In this document: positions 1 to 9,139 of the stretch, piece by piece
How positions within the stretch are numbered: position 1 is the first letter of the stretch
Layout: every line of letters begins with the position of its first letter
DNA from: Pectobacterium aroidearum
GTDB lineage: Bacteria > Pseudomonadota > Gammaproteobacteria > Enterobacterales > Enterobacteriaceae
Direction of reading: 5' to 3'
Length of the DNA: 64,000 nucleotides
NCBI RefSeq assembly: GCF_041228105.1
Contig: NZ_CP166097.1
Coordinates: 1,426,001-1,490,000 of the forward strand
Notes under the pieces: generated by a model
Database searches by the model: none
Told to the model about the DNA's origin: nothing
The model's input: only the letters and a program-made list of their open reading frames with translations
Made by a program: the position numbers and the translations under genes

Positions 1-346
1 AGAGTACGTTAGCCGCCAACCCTTTTTCATTCACGCCATCGGTTGTGGAGGCCATATTTGGGTTACTGTCGAAAGCAGAGGCAATGACACTGCCGTATTT
101 TGATGTCCACTCCAGAGAATGCGGGCCTGCGGCACCAGAACGCTTTAATTCTCGTGGGAAAATCCAGAGGTTGGTCTCGGTATCCTCGGCCCAGTCCATT
201 GAACGGGCGGTAATTGGGTAATCAGGATTATTGATATCTTTATAAACGAGCCGCGTACAGGCAAGCGAAACCGCTGAGCCTAGCGTTAATGCGACTAATG
301 ATAGTGCACATACCGTAGACTTAATATGCTTATTATTTTTTTTCAT
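1..346 (-). CDS. Linear amide C-N hydrolase, penicillin V acylase/choloylglycine hydrolase family (3' end cut by window)
   Basis: The reverse strand from 346 starts MKKNNKHIKSTVCALSLVAL, a signal peptide, followed by LACTRLVYKD. Cys30 is where Ntn hydrolases of this family expose their N-terminal nucleophile after processing, and ITARSMDW is the typical family strand following it. About 115 residues are visible; the family usually has 330-380, so the rest lies outside the window. The enzyme would be periplasmic or exported. Related enzymes hydrolyse penicillin V, and a Pectobacterium atrosepticum homologue has been reported to act on acyl-homoserine lactones; the substrate here is unknown. 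Confidence 0.85.
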   Translation of the reverse strand, partial: MKKNNKHIKSTVCALSLVALTLGSAVSLACTRLVYKDINNPDYPITARSMDWAEDTETNLWIFPRELKRSGAAGPHSLEWTSKYGSVIASAFDSNPNMASTTDGVNEKGLAANVL

Positions 347-632
347 TTAATTACTCCATTCTCTATTTCCAGAGGTGTGTCGTTAATAGAACTTGCCAAT
401 TGATTATAGTCAGCGATTATTTAATGACGTTAAAAATCGTAAAATAGATGCAGGAATGTTGATTGATTATTTAATGAATATGTTTTTTGAATATATTATT
501 TTCATAGTAAGTTATTTTACACGCCATGATATTGCTTGCTGAGATGAAATTTTCAGCGTTCGATAAAAATCATGTAGATCCCCGAGGTCACCTGATTTCA
601 TTCGGGCAACCGGGGATGTCAGACGCACCCAG

Positions 633-1031
633 TCAGGCAGTTTCTTCTGTTTTTAATCCATCGAAGTTTTCAAAATGCCAGGTTTCGCTGATGCGGCCTC
701 CCTCAATACGGTGCATATCCATACCAGAGAAACGTACCTGCTGACCGGAGGCTTTCCAGCGGTCGAAATCACCAACGTGTCGGCCGCTCATGGCAATCCG
801 GCAGACCACCAGATCGTTCTCGGCAACCACGGCTTCGATATCGATATGGAAACCTTCAAAAGCCGCATGTGTATGTGCCACGGCGCGTTTGAATCCGGCT
901 GGTGTATTCGGCTGACCGGGGTCAGCAGGGTGATTGACCCAATTGGTCGCTAACAGGCGGTCGAAAGTGGCATGGTCATTAGTGTTGAAGGCCTGATAGA
1001 AAGCGGCTGCCAGAGACGCGTTATCGTTCAT
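633..1031 (-). CDS. SnoaL-like / ester cyclase family protein (NTF2-like fold)
   Basis: The protein has about 132 residues starting MNDNASLAAAFYQAF. The pattern FYQAFNTNDHATFDRLLATNWVNH, then GFKRAV, VVAENDLVVCRIAMSGRH and ISETWHFENFDGL is typical of SnoaL-like polyketide cyclase or ester cyclase domains. I chose the ATG at 1031 because GAGGAAC lies seven bases before it; an upstream in-frame extension of 29 residues has no such site and does not resemble the fold. It stands alone and no substrate can be given. Confidence 0.75.
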   Translation of the reverse strand: MNDNASLAAAFYQAFNTNDHATFDRLLATNWVNHPADPGQPNTPAGFKRAVAHTHAAFEGFHIDIEAVVAENDLVVCRIAMSGRHVGDFDRWKASGQQVRFSGMDMHRIEGGRISETWHFENFDGLKTEETA

Positions 1032-1273
1032 TTCGTTGTTCCTCAGTGTGTTTAACATCGAATATTCCGCGGCATGCGGTTTGAATAAAGGAAGAATCTC
1101 GCCTGTAGCCCCACACAACGTAAAAATAGGTCAACATTTTACCCATCGCTTTAATCTTACCGCCAACTGGCAGTAAACTGGCGGAATGATTTTTGACCGA
1201 TTTTCACTGCGGATACTCTCTCCCGCAGGCGTATCGATTCCGTTCCATCTCTTTTCAGTGAGCTATCTGGCCT

Positions 1274-2047
1274 ATGACGTACCTCAAATTCTTGGGGATT
1301 GGGTTTATTTGTGTGCTGTTGCTGTCTTTTTGGCAAAGTTGGGCGCAGTCGACGCGCAACGGCGAAACGTTTAGCGGGCAAACCTGGTGGTCTGCCAAAC
1401 GGGATTCTTCTGGGTTAGCGCCGAACCCGGTGCAATTTCGCCAGACTGCGATCGTGCAGGTTTATGCCGCGCCGACGTACGGCTGGCGCGGGCTGGTGGC
1501 GGTACATCCGTGGATCATTTTCAAGAAAGCGGGGGAAACCCAGTATCGCCGCTATGAGGTGGTGAGTTGGGGGAGTGATAACGTTGTCCGTCTTAACCGG
1601 TCGGTGGCGGATGCGTATTGGTACGGGGCGATGCCGAAGCTGCTGGTGGAGCACCGTGGCGACAAAGCGGAAGCCATGATCCCGCAGATTGAGGCCGCGA
1701 TTAAAAGCTATCCGTGGCCAAATACCTACCACGCCTGGCCGGGACCAAATAGCAATACGTTTCTCGCACACATTGGCCGCGAAGTACCGGCGCTCAAGCT
1801 GGATATGCCGGCTAATGCCATTGGTAAGGATTATCGCCCGATCACGCGCCCTGTGGGGATGTCGCCATCGGGAAGCGGCGTGCAGATCTCGCTGCTGGGC
1901 GTGCTGGGTATCACGATGGGCATTGAAGAGGGGATTGAGGCCAACATTCTGGGGCTGAACATGGGGGTGGATATGAACCCGCCCGCGCTGCGTTTGCCCT
2001 TTGTTGGCCGTCTCGGCTATGAAAAAACGGGTAGCGAAGAAGGCTGA
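1274..2047 (+). CDS. DUF3750 domain-containing protein
   Basis: This 257-residue protein has a hydrophobic N-terminal segment (about residues 5-24, FLGIGFICVLLLSFWQSWA) that looks like a signal or anchor. Its body contains AAPTYGWRGLVAVHPWIIFK and YHAWPGPNSNTFLAHIGREVP, the conserved core of the DUF3750 family. WPGPNSNTF suggests an active or binding site in the periplasm, but no function is established. It is convergent with the LysR gene 16 bases downstream. Confidence 0.8.
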   Translation: MTYLKFLGIGFICVLLLSFWQSWAQSTRNGETFSGQTWWSAKRDSSGLAPNPVQFRQTAIVQVYAAPTYGWRGLVAVHPWIIFKKAGETQYRRYEVVSWGSDNVVRLNRSVADAYWYGAMPKLLVEHRGDKAEAMIPQIEAAIKSYPWPNTYHAWPGPNSNTFLAHIGREVPALKLDMPANAIGKDYRPITRPVGMSPSGSGVQISLLGVLGITMGIEEGIEANILGLNMGVDMNPPALRLPFVGRLGYEKTGSEEG

Positions 2048-2063
2048 GGGTAAAGCCTTCTCC

Positions 2064-2966
2064 TTACGCGCCGCACTGCCGCAGGTGGGTCAGCAGATTA
2101 GCGACTTCGGGTTGCAGAATCGCACCGGATTTCACGCCCAGCCAGAGCTGGCGTGAAGCCCACTCGTCGGTGAGATTGATGGCGCGCAATCCGGTACCGA
2201 GCACTTCTGGGCGAATTGCGCCCTCTGGCAGGACGCTGATACCCAGTCCCGCTTCTATCATGCGGCAAATCCCGTCAAAGCTGCTGACCTGTACGCGCAG
2301 GCGCAGCACTCTTCCCAGTTCATCCGAAGCGTCTTTCAGCTGTTTCAGCAAAGAACTACCGCTATTCAGGCCGACGTAATCGTAGCCCAATGTGTCGTTA
2401 AAACTCACGTCTGACAGGGCGGAAAGTGGGTGCTGGGGCGGAACGAGTACGACAAGCTTGTCCTTACGGTAAGGGATCTTCTCGACCCCTTGCGATCCGA
2501 CATTGTCAGCGAAGATACCGATATCGGCATCTCCCATCGCCAACGCCGTCACCACGGTTTTACTGAGCTTTTCCTCCAGGTTAATACGAATAAGCGGCCG
2601 GGCCAGAAGGAAGGACGCCAGATCCTGCGGAAGAAACTGAATAATCGCCGAGGTATTTGCCCACATGTGTACGTGGCCGCGCACGCCAACGGCATAGTCA
2701 TTCATTTCGCTCGCCATGCGCTCCACGTTGCTCAACACATTGCCTGCGAGATTCACCAGTTCTTTACCGGCTGGCGTTAACGTCAGGCCGCGCGGCATGC
2801 GGATGAACAGCGCACAGTCCACGGTACGCTCCAGCTCGGCGATACGTTTACTCAGGGCAGAAAGCGTGATGTGGAATTTTTCTGCGGCTTTGGTCAGGCT
2901 GCCGGTCTGGGCAACCTGTAAAAAGATGCGGAGCGACTGGAGGTCAAAATGCGCAGGATTAATCAT
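2064..2966 (-). CDS. LysR-family transcriptional regulator
   Basis: This 300-residue protein has the LysR layout: a winged helix-turn-helix at about residues 5-64 (LRIFLQVAQTGSLTKAAEKFHITLSALSKRI) and an effector-binding domain from about residue 90. FARSG-like features are replaced by GHVHMWANTSAIIQFLP. No adjacent divergent catabolic operon reveals its target; the nearest divergent gene is the VOC protein at 3151. The inducer is unknown. Confidence 0.88.
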   Translation of the reverse strand: MINPAHFDLQSLRIFLQVAQTGSLTKAAEKFHITLSALSKRIAELERTVDCALFIRMPRGLTLTPAGKELVNLAGNVLSNVERMASEMNDYAVGVRGHVHMWANTSAIIQFLPQDLASFLLARPLIRINLEEKLSKTVVTALAMGDADIGIFADNVGSQGVEKIPYRKDKLVVLVPPQHPLSALSDVSFNDTLGYDYVGLNSGSSLLKQLKDASDELGRVLRLRVQVSSFDGICRMIEAGLGISVLPEGAIRPEVLGTGLRAINLTDEWASRQLWLGVKSGAILQPEVANLLTHLRQCGA

Positions 2967-3150
2967 AATTGTTCGAGCTTCCTCGGTGGTGTGAAAAACA
3001 CCTCAGTGACCGGTGTATTGATGCAGAGCAGCGTGTTGTCACCTTTCTTATGGCACGCTAACTCTATCACAGCGGGAGGTTTTCCTGACAGGAAAGGGTC
3101 ATTGACGATTCAGTGATTATCAAAAGCCCCTGTTACTCCTAGGATGTGAA

Positions 3151-3564
3151 ATGTCTGATGTAAGAGGGAGCTTGGAAATGTCATTTATTGATCATATCGA
3201 TCACCTCGTATTGACCTGCGTTGATCTCGCGGCGACCCGGCATTTTTATGTCGAGGTGCTGCAAATGCGGGAGGAAACGTTTGCAAACGGGCGCGTCGCT
3301 TTTCATTTTGGCCACCAGAAAATCAATGTGCACCTGCGCGGAGCCGAGCATGAACCAAAGGCGCATCTGCCTGTGCCGGGGGCGCTCGATCTGTGCTTGA
3401 TTGCGTCGGTGCCGCTAGAGAAGGTTATCGCGCATCTGGCGCGTTACCGCTGGCCAATTACTGAAGGACCGGTGATGCGTACCGGCGCCACACAGCCAAT
3501 CCGTTCTATTTATCTGCGCGATCCCGATCTTAACCTCATTGAAATCGCGGAATATTTATCCTAA
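3151..3564 (+). CDS. VOC family protein (glyoxalase/bleomycin resistance fold)
   Basis: The protein is up to 137 residues long and contains IDHIDHLVLTCVDLAATRHFYVEVLQM, FHFGHQKINVHL and IYLRDPDLNLIEIAEY, the paired beta-alpha-beta-beta-beta motifs of vicinal oxygen chelate proteins. Candidate metal ligands are the His of DHLVLT, the His of KINVHL and the Glu of LIEIAEY. It resembles the small proteins annotated as YwbC/GloA2-like. Two starts are possible: the ATG at 3151 (AGGA nine bases before) or the ATG at 3178 (MSFIDHIDH), which fits family length better. It is divergent from the LysR gene. Confidence 0.8.
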   Translation: MSDVRGSLEMSFIDHIDHLVLTCVDLAATRHFYVEVLQMREETFANGRVAFHFGHQKINVHLRGAEHEPKAHLPVPGALDLCLIASVPLEKVIAHLARYRWPITEGPVMRTGATQPIRSIYLRDPDLNLIEIAEYLS

Positions 3565-3636
3565 AGCCATCGTCTGTCTACCAGCCTGAAACGCGGTTCT
3601 CCAGATTGTCTTGTTATTTATAGGTCATGCACTTTT

Positions 3637-4404
3637 ATGTTTAGCTTAATGATGTTCAGCGATATTGTGTTGTGTTTGCTTTTGGGCGTCGGGCTGGGAT
3701 TTTGTGGGGGAATGTTGGGGATTGGCGGAGGGATTATCGCGATTCCGATTCTGGGCGTACTTTTCGGGATGGATCAGCATTTGGCGCAAGGAACGGCGCT
3801 GGTGATGATTACGCCTAACGTCCTGATTGGTTTTCTGCGCTATCGCCAGCGTAACCGTATTGATACGCGCATGGCATTGACGATGTGTGCATTCGCGACG
3901 GGGTCTGCCTACTTTGCCGCTCATCTTGCCTCATCGATTGATGTGCACAACCTACAGCGTGCGTTTGCCACTTTCCTGCTGGTGCTGGCCGCGTACTACA
4001 TGTGGCAGTGGTATAACAAAAAACGCAGCCAAACGCCGGAGAAAGTACTGTCGACCAAATATCTGCCGCTGCTTGGTGTAGTGAGCGGGTTTATGTCGGG
4101 CATTTTTACCGTTGGCGGCGGTTTGGTGGTGGTACCCGCGCTGGTCACGCTGTTTGCCTTTGCGCAAACGCAGGCGCAGGGTATGGCGCTGATTCTGGTG
4201 GTGCCGGGCGCGCTGGCGGCGCTGCTTTCCTACTCGCAGGCGGGGAACGTTGACTGGAGTATCGGCTTGCCATTGGCATTGGGAGGCATTGTCAGCGTGT
4301 CCTGGGGCGTCGCGGTTGCCCATAAACTGCCCGTCGTTTATTTGCGAGGTGCCTTTTGTCTGGTGCTGGTCGGCGTGGGCATCACCATGCTGGTGCTTAA
4401 ATAA
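3637..4404 (+). CDS. TauE/SafE family sulfite-exporter-like membrane protein
   Basis: This 255-residue protein is almost entirely hydrophobic with about eight membrane segments. It carries the two family repeats: LLGVGLGFCGGMLGIGGGIIAIPIL near the N-terminus and VVSGFMSGIFTVGGGLVVVPAL in the middle. The paired GIGGG/VGGG loops are diagnostic. Members move sulfite, sulfoacetate or other organic anions across the inner membrane; the substrate here cannot be read from the sequence. There is no sulfur gene next to it. Confidence 0.85.
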   Translation: MFSLMMFSDIVLCLLLGVGLGFCGGMLGIGGGIIAIPILGVLFGMDQHLAQGTALVMITPNVLIGFLRYRQRNRIDTRMALTMCAFATGSAYFAAHLASSIDVHNLQRAFATFLLVLAAYYMWQWYNKKRSQTPEKVLSTKYLPLLGVVSGFMSGIFTVGGGLVVVPALVTLFAFAQTQAQGMALILVVPGALAALLSYSQAGNVDWSIGLPLALGGIVSVSWGVAVAHKLPVVYLRGAFCLVLVGVGITMLVLK

Positions 4405-4619
4405 CGGAGGGGGACGCCTTATCTATCGCTGCTAATTCCTATTTATTCCTTTAAATAGCGTGGCATTAAGCCTAAAGTTTTCAGCGCTTTCTCCGTTGAT
4501 AGGTAGGAAGTGATGCGGTTAGCGTGAATGATTTCTCCGCTTCCTACCGCTGCTGGAACGGCCCGAGCGAAACAGGGTCGGCGTCCCCTCTTAAGCCCAA
4601 TCTGAATAAGGCGTGATGT

Positions 4620-5438
4620 ATGAGTCTCGTGAGCTATCTAGGAAAGCAAACTCTCGGTGTACTGGCGGGTTATAAGCAGGATGGCGTGGTCATCCATATT
4701 TGCGGCGTCTATCCCAATGCGGATAACAGCCTGCGCGTTTTTTTCCCACACGGGCATGAGTTTGCCGTTGGCGATCTGGCAACGATCCATCTTGATAACC
4801 GCTCCGGGGTTGATGAATTTGATGCCAATATTCAGGTTTATCGCGCCTCTTACAAAGGCCGCGTCGTCGTCAGCGACGGAGATTGGGTGGTGCTGGAGCC
4901 GAGAGAGTGTCAGCTTCTGCACGGTTTCACGCCTGTGTTGGATATCCGCGAGCCGGGTTACCAGTTTCCACAAGACAACCGTCCGTCAACGCCAGTACCG
5001 CTAACGCCGATGGTCGATTTTCCACCGACGGAAAAGCAGGATTTCACTAATAAGGTCGGCGTACTCATTACTATGGCTGCCGAACAGCCGCATACCACGG
5101 TGCTGGCGTTCCTGTCGTCCGTGGATAACGATATCTTCCTGATTACGTTCCCCGAAACCTTTAAATCTCAGCTGCTCAAACGTAATCCACACTGCTTTTT
5201 TGCGATGGATGAGCGCAGCCATTATACCTTCGAGCGGGCAATTGAATGGAACTACACCATTATTGAAGGGGAAGCGTTTATTATCGCGCGTGACAATCCG
5301 CTCTATGAAAAAGTGCGCCATGAATTCGTCACCAAGAACCCGTGGGAAATCGCCTTTTTCACGCGTCCTGATGTCGAGGTTTACCATATTAAAAGTAAAC
5401 AACTCGTGTGCCCCGGTAATACGCAGACGCTTAGCTAA
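4620..5438 (+). CDS. Uncharacterised two-domain protein with C-terminal split-barrel (PNPOx-like) region
   Basis: I do not recognise this 272-residue protein by name. Residues 1-125 are beta-rich (GVVIHICGVYPNADNSLRVFFPHGHEFAVGD). Residues 135-265 (EKQDFTNKVGVLITMAAEQPHT, LAFLSSVDNDIFLITFPETFKSQLLKRNPHCFFAMDER, IIEGEAFIIARDNPLYEKVRHEFV) follow the order of a pyridoxamine-phosphate-oxidase-like split barrel, often FMN- or heme-binding. No signal peptide is present, so it is probably cytosolic. It is monocistronic and closed by the terminator at 5447. A flavin-binding or ligand-sensing role is inference only. Confidence 0.6.
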   Translation: MSLVSYLGKQTLGVLAGYKQDGVVIHICGVYPNADNSLRVFFPHGHEFAVGDLATIHLDNRSGVDEFDANIQVYRASYKGRVVVSDGDWVVLEPRECQLLHGFTPVLDIREPGYQFPQDNRPSTPVPLTPMVDFPPTEKQDFTNKVGVLITMAAEQPHTTVLAFLSSVDNDIFLITFPETFKSQLLKRNPHCFFAMDERSHYTFERAIEWNYTIIEGEAFIIARDNPLYEKVRHEFVTKNPWEIAFFTRPDVEVYHIKSKQLVCPGNTQTLS

Positions 5439-5446
5439 AATATAAA

Positions 5447-5475
5447 AAACGGGATAGCGAAGTGCTATCCCGTTT
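5447..5475. terminator. Bidirectional intrinsic terminator
   Basis: A perfect 12-bp inverted repeat, AAACGGGATAGC (5447-5458) and GCTATCCCGTTT (5464-5475), with a five-base loop lies between two convergent genes. The T-run on the minus strand is strong and would end adhP. On the plus strand it follows the split-barrel gene. Confidence 0.9.
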
Positions 5476-5491
5476 ATATACAAAGTGCCTC

Positions 5492-6502
5492 TTAGATTGA
5501 CAGGTCGATTACCATACGGCCGGTAATTTTCCCGCCTTTCATTTCAGCGAAAATGGCGTTGATGTCTTTCAGCGGGCGAAGCGTCACTTTTGGTTTCACT
5601 TTCCCTTCGGCAGCAAACTGGAAGGCTTCTTTCAGGTCTTCACGCGTGCCGACTAGCGATCCCAATACCTGAATGCCATCCAGCACCAGACGTGGAATAT
5701 TCAGATCCATTGATTCCGGTGGCAGGCCGACGGCGACAATACGCCCGCCTGCGCGAACGGCATCGACCGCGGAGTTAAATGCGGCACGCGCAACGGCAGT
5801 GACTACTGCAGCGTGCGCGCCGCCCACGTTTTCCTGAATGATCTTGGCGGCATCGTCTTTGGCTGGGTTGATGACCAGATCCGCGCCCATCTCTTTAGCA
5901 AAGGCCAGTTGTGCATCGTTAACATCAATCGCAATCACCTTCGCATTAAAGACGTTCTTGGCGTATTGCAGCGCCAGATTGCCCAATCCGCCCAGACCAT
6001 AAATGGCGATCCACTGTCCCGGCTTGATTTGTGAGACTTTCACCGCTTTATAGGTGGTCACGCCCGCGCAGGTAATGCTGCTGGCCGCGGCAGAATCCAG
6101 ACCATCCGGCACTTTTACCGCGTAATCGGCAACGACGATGCACTCTTCCGCCATTCCGCCATCGACGGAGTAGCCCGCGTTTTTCACCGAGCGGCACAGG
6201 GTTTCGTTACCGCTATTACAATATTCACAGTGACCACAGCCCTGATAGAACCAGGCTACGCTGGCACGATCGCCGGGTTTCAGTGATGTCACACCTGGAC
6301 CCACCTCTTTGACGATACCGATGCCCTCATGGCCGAGTGTGATGCCGGTAACATCACCAAAATCCCCGTCTTTGACGTGCAGGTCGGTGTGGCATACGCC
6401 ACAGCATTCCATTTTTAGCAGGGCTTCCCCGTGTTGGAGAGGGCGCAGTGTTTTGTCCTGAATCTCAACGGAATGATCCTTCGTTACAATGGCTGCTTTC
6501 AT
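5492..6502 (-). CDS. adhP: Alcohol dehydrogenase AdhP, zinc-dependent
   Basis: This 336-residue protein closely matches E. coli AdhP (ethanol/propanol-preferring, NAD-dependent medium-chain dehydrogenase). [14 protein letters not shown] and [15 protein letters not shown] give the catalytic zinc ligands. [15 protein letters not shown] gives the four cysteines of the structural zinc site. [14 protein letters not shown] is the nucleotide-binding loop. It oxidises or reduces short alcohols and aldehydes in the cytosol. GGAAG stands six bases before the ATG. It is transcribed alone towards the terminator at 5447. Confidence 0.95.
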   Translation of the reverse strand: MKAAIVTKDHSVEIQDKTLRPLQHGEALLKMECCGVCHTDLHVKDGDFGDVTGITLGHEGIGIVKEVGPGVTSLKPGDRASVAWFYQGCGHCEYCNSGNETLCRSVKNAGYSVDGGMAEECIVVADYAVKVPDGLDSAAASSITCAGVTTYKAVKVSQIKPGQWIAIYGLGGLGNLALQYAKNVFNAKVIAIDVNDAQLAFAKEMGADLVINPAKDDAAKIIQENVGGAHAAVVTAVARAAFNSAVDAVRAGGRIVAVGLPPESMDLNIPRLVLDGIQVLGSLVGTREDLKEAFQFAAEGKVKPKVTLRPLKDINAIFAEMKGGKITGRMVIDLSI

Positions 6503-6743
6503 TCGTCTTCCTTTTACTGAATGTGTTGTGGGGGTAATGTGTTGTAGAGGTAATGTATTAGGTTCTACCTATGAAAGAGTACACGGTGGCTGGCGAGTGG
6601 GGTAAGCGGGAATGATTTAATTTTGTTACAAAATGATAGATGAGTGAGCGAGTCGTTAGCAGAGAAGAAAATGTGATTTTCAGTAATATTTCTGATGATT
6701 CAGGGAGCGCGGCGCGTCCGTGCAGCCGTGTTATTGAGAGCGG

Positions 6744-7676
6744 TTATGCGGGGTCCTGAGGTTTCTCTTTCGGCTCCAAAGCCCATTCCACTTTGCCTTT
6801 ACCGGTGTTTTTGGCTTGGTAAAGTGCGATATCCACGCGTTTCATAAAGTGTTCGGTAGGTTCCTGCGGCTGTTTTTTACCGGCTCCAATGCTGACTGAA
6901 AGATGGTGCATATTCTTGATAATGATTTTGTTCGCATTTTTGAGTACTTCTCTTGCCAGTTTCTCTGCCCGATCCTGCGTTCCGGCATACAGAATAATCG
7001 CGAACTCTTCGCCACCGATTCGGGTTGCGACCACCTCACTGTTATCGAAACGGGAAAGTATGTGACCAAATTTGCTTAATACTTCGTCGCCTTTCGTATG
7101 TCCATATTTATCATTAATGACTTTGAAATTGTCGATGTCGATAATAAATAAATAGGGTGTTTTCGCTTCGAGTTTTTTTAATTCGTTAATAAAAAACCGA
7201 CGATTAGGAAGCTGTGTGAGTTCATCGCTGAATGACTGTATTCTGGCTTCGACATACTTATTATTGATTTGCTGTATCAGGGTATAGACACCAAACCCGA
7301 CGCCAAACATACCAATAATTCTCAGCATATCCTCAACATAATACCCAACCAGCTTGGGCTGATAGATAAACTCATCCATCAAGTCAAATGTGGCTGAGCA
7401 TATCCAGACGTGTAGCCCGAGGCGAATGGATAAGGCTGAGGTATGGTTAAGTGAGATTTTACTGGTGCAGGACAAGATAAAAAAAAGAAAAACCAGTGCA
7501 ATCGAGTCAGTATAAGAACCCGGATTATTATGCAGTTGCTCCTGAAAGTCGCGGTGTTTGAAGAATACGAGGTTGAATATAATGACCAACGCAGACAACA
7601 ACAGGGCGAGCCTTACAGACGAGGAGGCTTTCTTATTTCTATCAATAAAGTCGTGGTCATACTCTTTAAAAGGCAT
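6744..7676 (-). CDS. Membrane-anchored diguanylate cyclase (GGDEF domain)
   Basis: The 310-residue protein has several membrane segments in residues 20-135 and a GGDEF domain from about residue 150 (DELTQLPNRRFF). The active-site motif is intact as GGEEF at 221-225, and IDIDNFKVINDKYGH carries the metal-binding Asp. It should make cyclic di-GMP from GTP at the inner membrane. I see no RxxD inhibitory site five residues before GGEEF, so product feedback may be absent. No sensory PAS or CHASE domain is evident. It lies between two alcohol dehydrogenase genes on the same strand. Confidence 0.9.
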   Translation of the reverse strand: MPFKEYDHDFIDRNKKASSSVRLALLLSALVIIFNLVFFKHRDFQEQLHNNPGSYTDSIALVFLFFILSCTSKISLNHTSALSIRLGLHVWICSATFDLMDEFIYQPKLVGYYVEDMLRIIGMFGVGFGVYTLIQQINNKYVEARIQSFSDELTQLPNRRFFINELKKLEAKTPYLFIIDIDNFKVINDKYGHTKGDEVLSKFGHILSRFDNSEVVATRIGGEEFAIILYAGTQDRAEKLAREVLKNANKIIIKNMHHLSVSIGAGKKQPQEPTEHFMKRVDIALYQAKNTGKGKVEWALEPKEKPQDPA

Positions 7677-7790
7677 TGCTGATCTCCTCTTGCATCACCT
7701 TTCAATCCTATCATGAAACCCATTGAATACATTGAGTCGCGTGGTGCCGGGCGGCATATCCCAGAGAATGACGTTGGCTGCGTTGATAGG

Positions 7791-7824
7791 CAAAAAGCAG
7801 ACGCCCGATTGCTCAGGCGTCTTT
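7791..7824 (-). terminator. Intrinsic terminator after ahr
   Basis: AGACGCC (7799-7805) pairs with GGCGTCT (7816-7822). Read on the minus strand, the stem is followed by GCTTTTTG. It lies just beyond the ahr stop codon. Confidence 0.8.
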
Positions 7825-7829
7825 ACCGA

Positions 7830-8849
7830 TTAAAAATCCGCTTTCAGTACAACGCGGTAGCGGGCTTTGCCGTCGCGTACGTGCTGGATAGCATCGTTGA
7901 TTTTTGACATCGGGAACAGCTCCGTCTGTGGCTTCACGTTGGCGCGCGCGGCGAGTTTCATCAGAGAACGCAGCTCATGCGGTGAACCGGTAGACGAACC
8001 GGAAACGCTGCGGTCGCCCGCGATAAGCGTGAAGGCCGGGACGCTAAAGGGCTTCATTACTGCGCCGACGGTATGGAATTTCCCGTTATAGGCGAGCGCG
8101 TTGAAGTAAGGCTGCCATTCCAGATCGACACTCACGGTGTTGATGATGAGATCGAACTGGCCTGCCAGTGCGGTCAATGCCTGCGGATCGCGGCTGTTGA
8201 CGACCTTATCGGCACCCATCGCCCGCACTTCCTGCTCTTTAGCCGGATTTGAGCTGAACGCCGTGACTTCACAGCCCATCGCGTGCAGAAGTTTAATCGC
8301 GATGTGTCCCAGGCCGCCGATACCGATCACGCCGACGCGGCTGGTTGCGGTGATATGGTGCATTAGCAGCGGTTTGAAAACGGTGATGCCGCCGCACAGC
8401 AACGGACCCGCAGATTCGATATCAATGGAATCAGGAAGCGGGATCGCCCACTGCCAGTTCGCACGGATCTTATTGGCAAAACCGCCTTTATTCAGAATCG
8501 TCGGCACGCTGCCTTGCTGACAGTTGGTTTGGCTACCGCTGATACAGGCATCGCAGTGCCCACAGCTGCGTGCCGTCCAGCCAATACCGACGCGCTGACC
8601 GACCTTCAATCCCTTGTTCTTCGCCGCATCACCCAGCGCGTGCACGCGACCAATCACTTCATGCCCGGCAACCAGCGGATAGCTCGACATGCCCCATTCG
8701 TTATCGATCATCGAAAGGTCTGAATGGCATACGCCGCAGTAATCAACCACGACTTCGACATCTTCCGCCTGCAGTTCACCTGCATCAAACTCATACAACT
8801 CCAGCTCAGCGCCTGCTTCCGGTGCGGCATAACTTTTTATCATCGTCAT
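7830..8849 (-). CDS. ahr: NADPH-dependent aldehyde reductase Ahr (YjgB-type zinc dehydrogenase)
   Basis: The roughly 339-residue protein matches E. coli Ahr/YjgB along its length, including [48 protein letters not shown] and [20 protein letters not shown]. Ahr reduces aldehydes to alcohols with NADPH in the cytosol. The catalytic zinc Cys and His and the structural Cys cluster are present. The ATG at 8849 is preferred because GAGGAG lies six bases upstream; an in-frame GTG one codon earlier is less likely. Its own terminator follows. Confidence 0.93.
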   Translation of the reverse strand: MTMIKSYAAPEAGAELELYEFDAGELQAEDVEVVVDYCGVCHSDLSMIDNEWGMSSYPLVAGHEVIGRVHALGDAAKNKGLKVGQRVGIGWTARSCGHCDACISGSQTNCQQGSVPTILNKGGFANKIRANWQWAIPLPDSIDIESAGPLLCGGITVFKPLLMHHITATSRVGVIGIGGLGHIAIKLLHAMGCEVTAFSSNPAKEQEVRAMGADKVVNSRDPQALTALAGQFDLIINTVSVDLEWQPYFNALAYNGKFHTVGAVMKPFSVPAFTLIAGDRSVSGSSTGSPHELRSLMKLAARANVKPQTELFPMSKINDAIQHVRDGKARYRVVLKADF

Positions 8850-9013
8850 CACAATCTCCTCAGTATGGGTTTGATTAACCAGTCTAAAGGGTTATAGCGT
8901 TTTTCTCTATGTCACAACGTGCCTGTGGTTTTTCATTTTGTGTCAGGTGGGGAAGGGCGGGCAGCGCTTGATTTACGCTAGGCACTTACTTATGCTGCAA
9001 AGCGTAGTACATG

Positions 9014-9092
9014 ACTCGGGGTGCCCTTCTTTGTGAAGGCTGAGAAATACCCGTACCACCTGATCTGGATAATGCCAGCGTAGGGAAGTCAC
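9014..9092 (+). ncRNA. TPP riboswitch (THI element)
   Basis: The block contains GGGGTGCCC, GGCTGAGAAATACCCG, ACCTGATCTGGATAATGCC and GCGTAGGGAAGTCACGG in the correct order and spacing for the thiamine pyrophosphate aptamer, and looks almost the same as the E. coli thiM element. The thiM start codon lies about 50 bases downstream, so control of thiM translation start by TPP, as in E. coli, is expected. The minor loop of the aptamer is short. Confidence 0.96.
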
Positions 9093-9139
9093 GGTATGCC
9101 CACCGGTTGCCGCCTTCTTCCACGCCGGTTGGGAGACTT

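Noticed and set aside
9104..9120. CGGTTGCCGCCTTC after the riboswitch resembles an ERIC inner end
   Set aside because: The match is only 14 bases with no further ERIC sequence on either side; probably chance.
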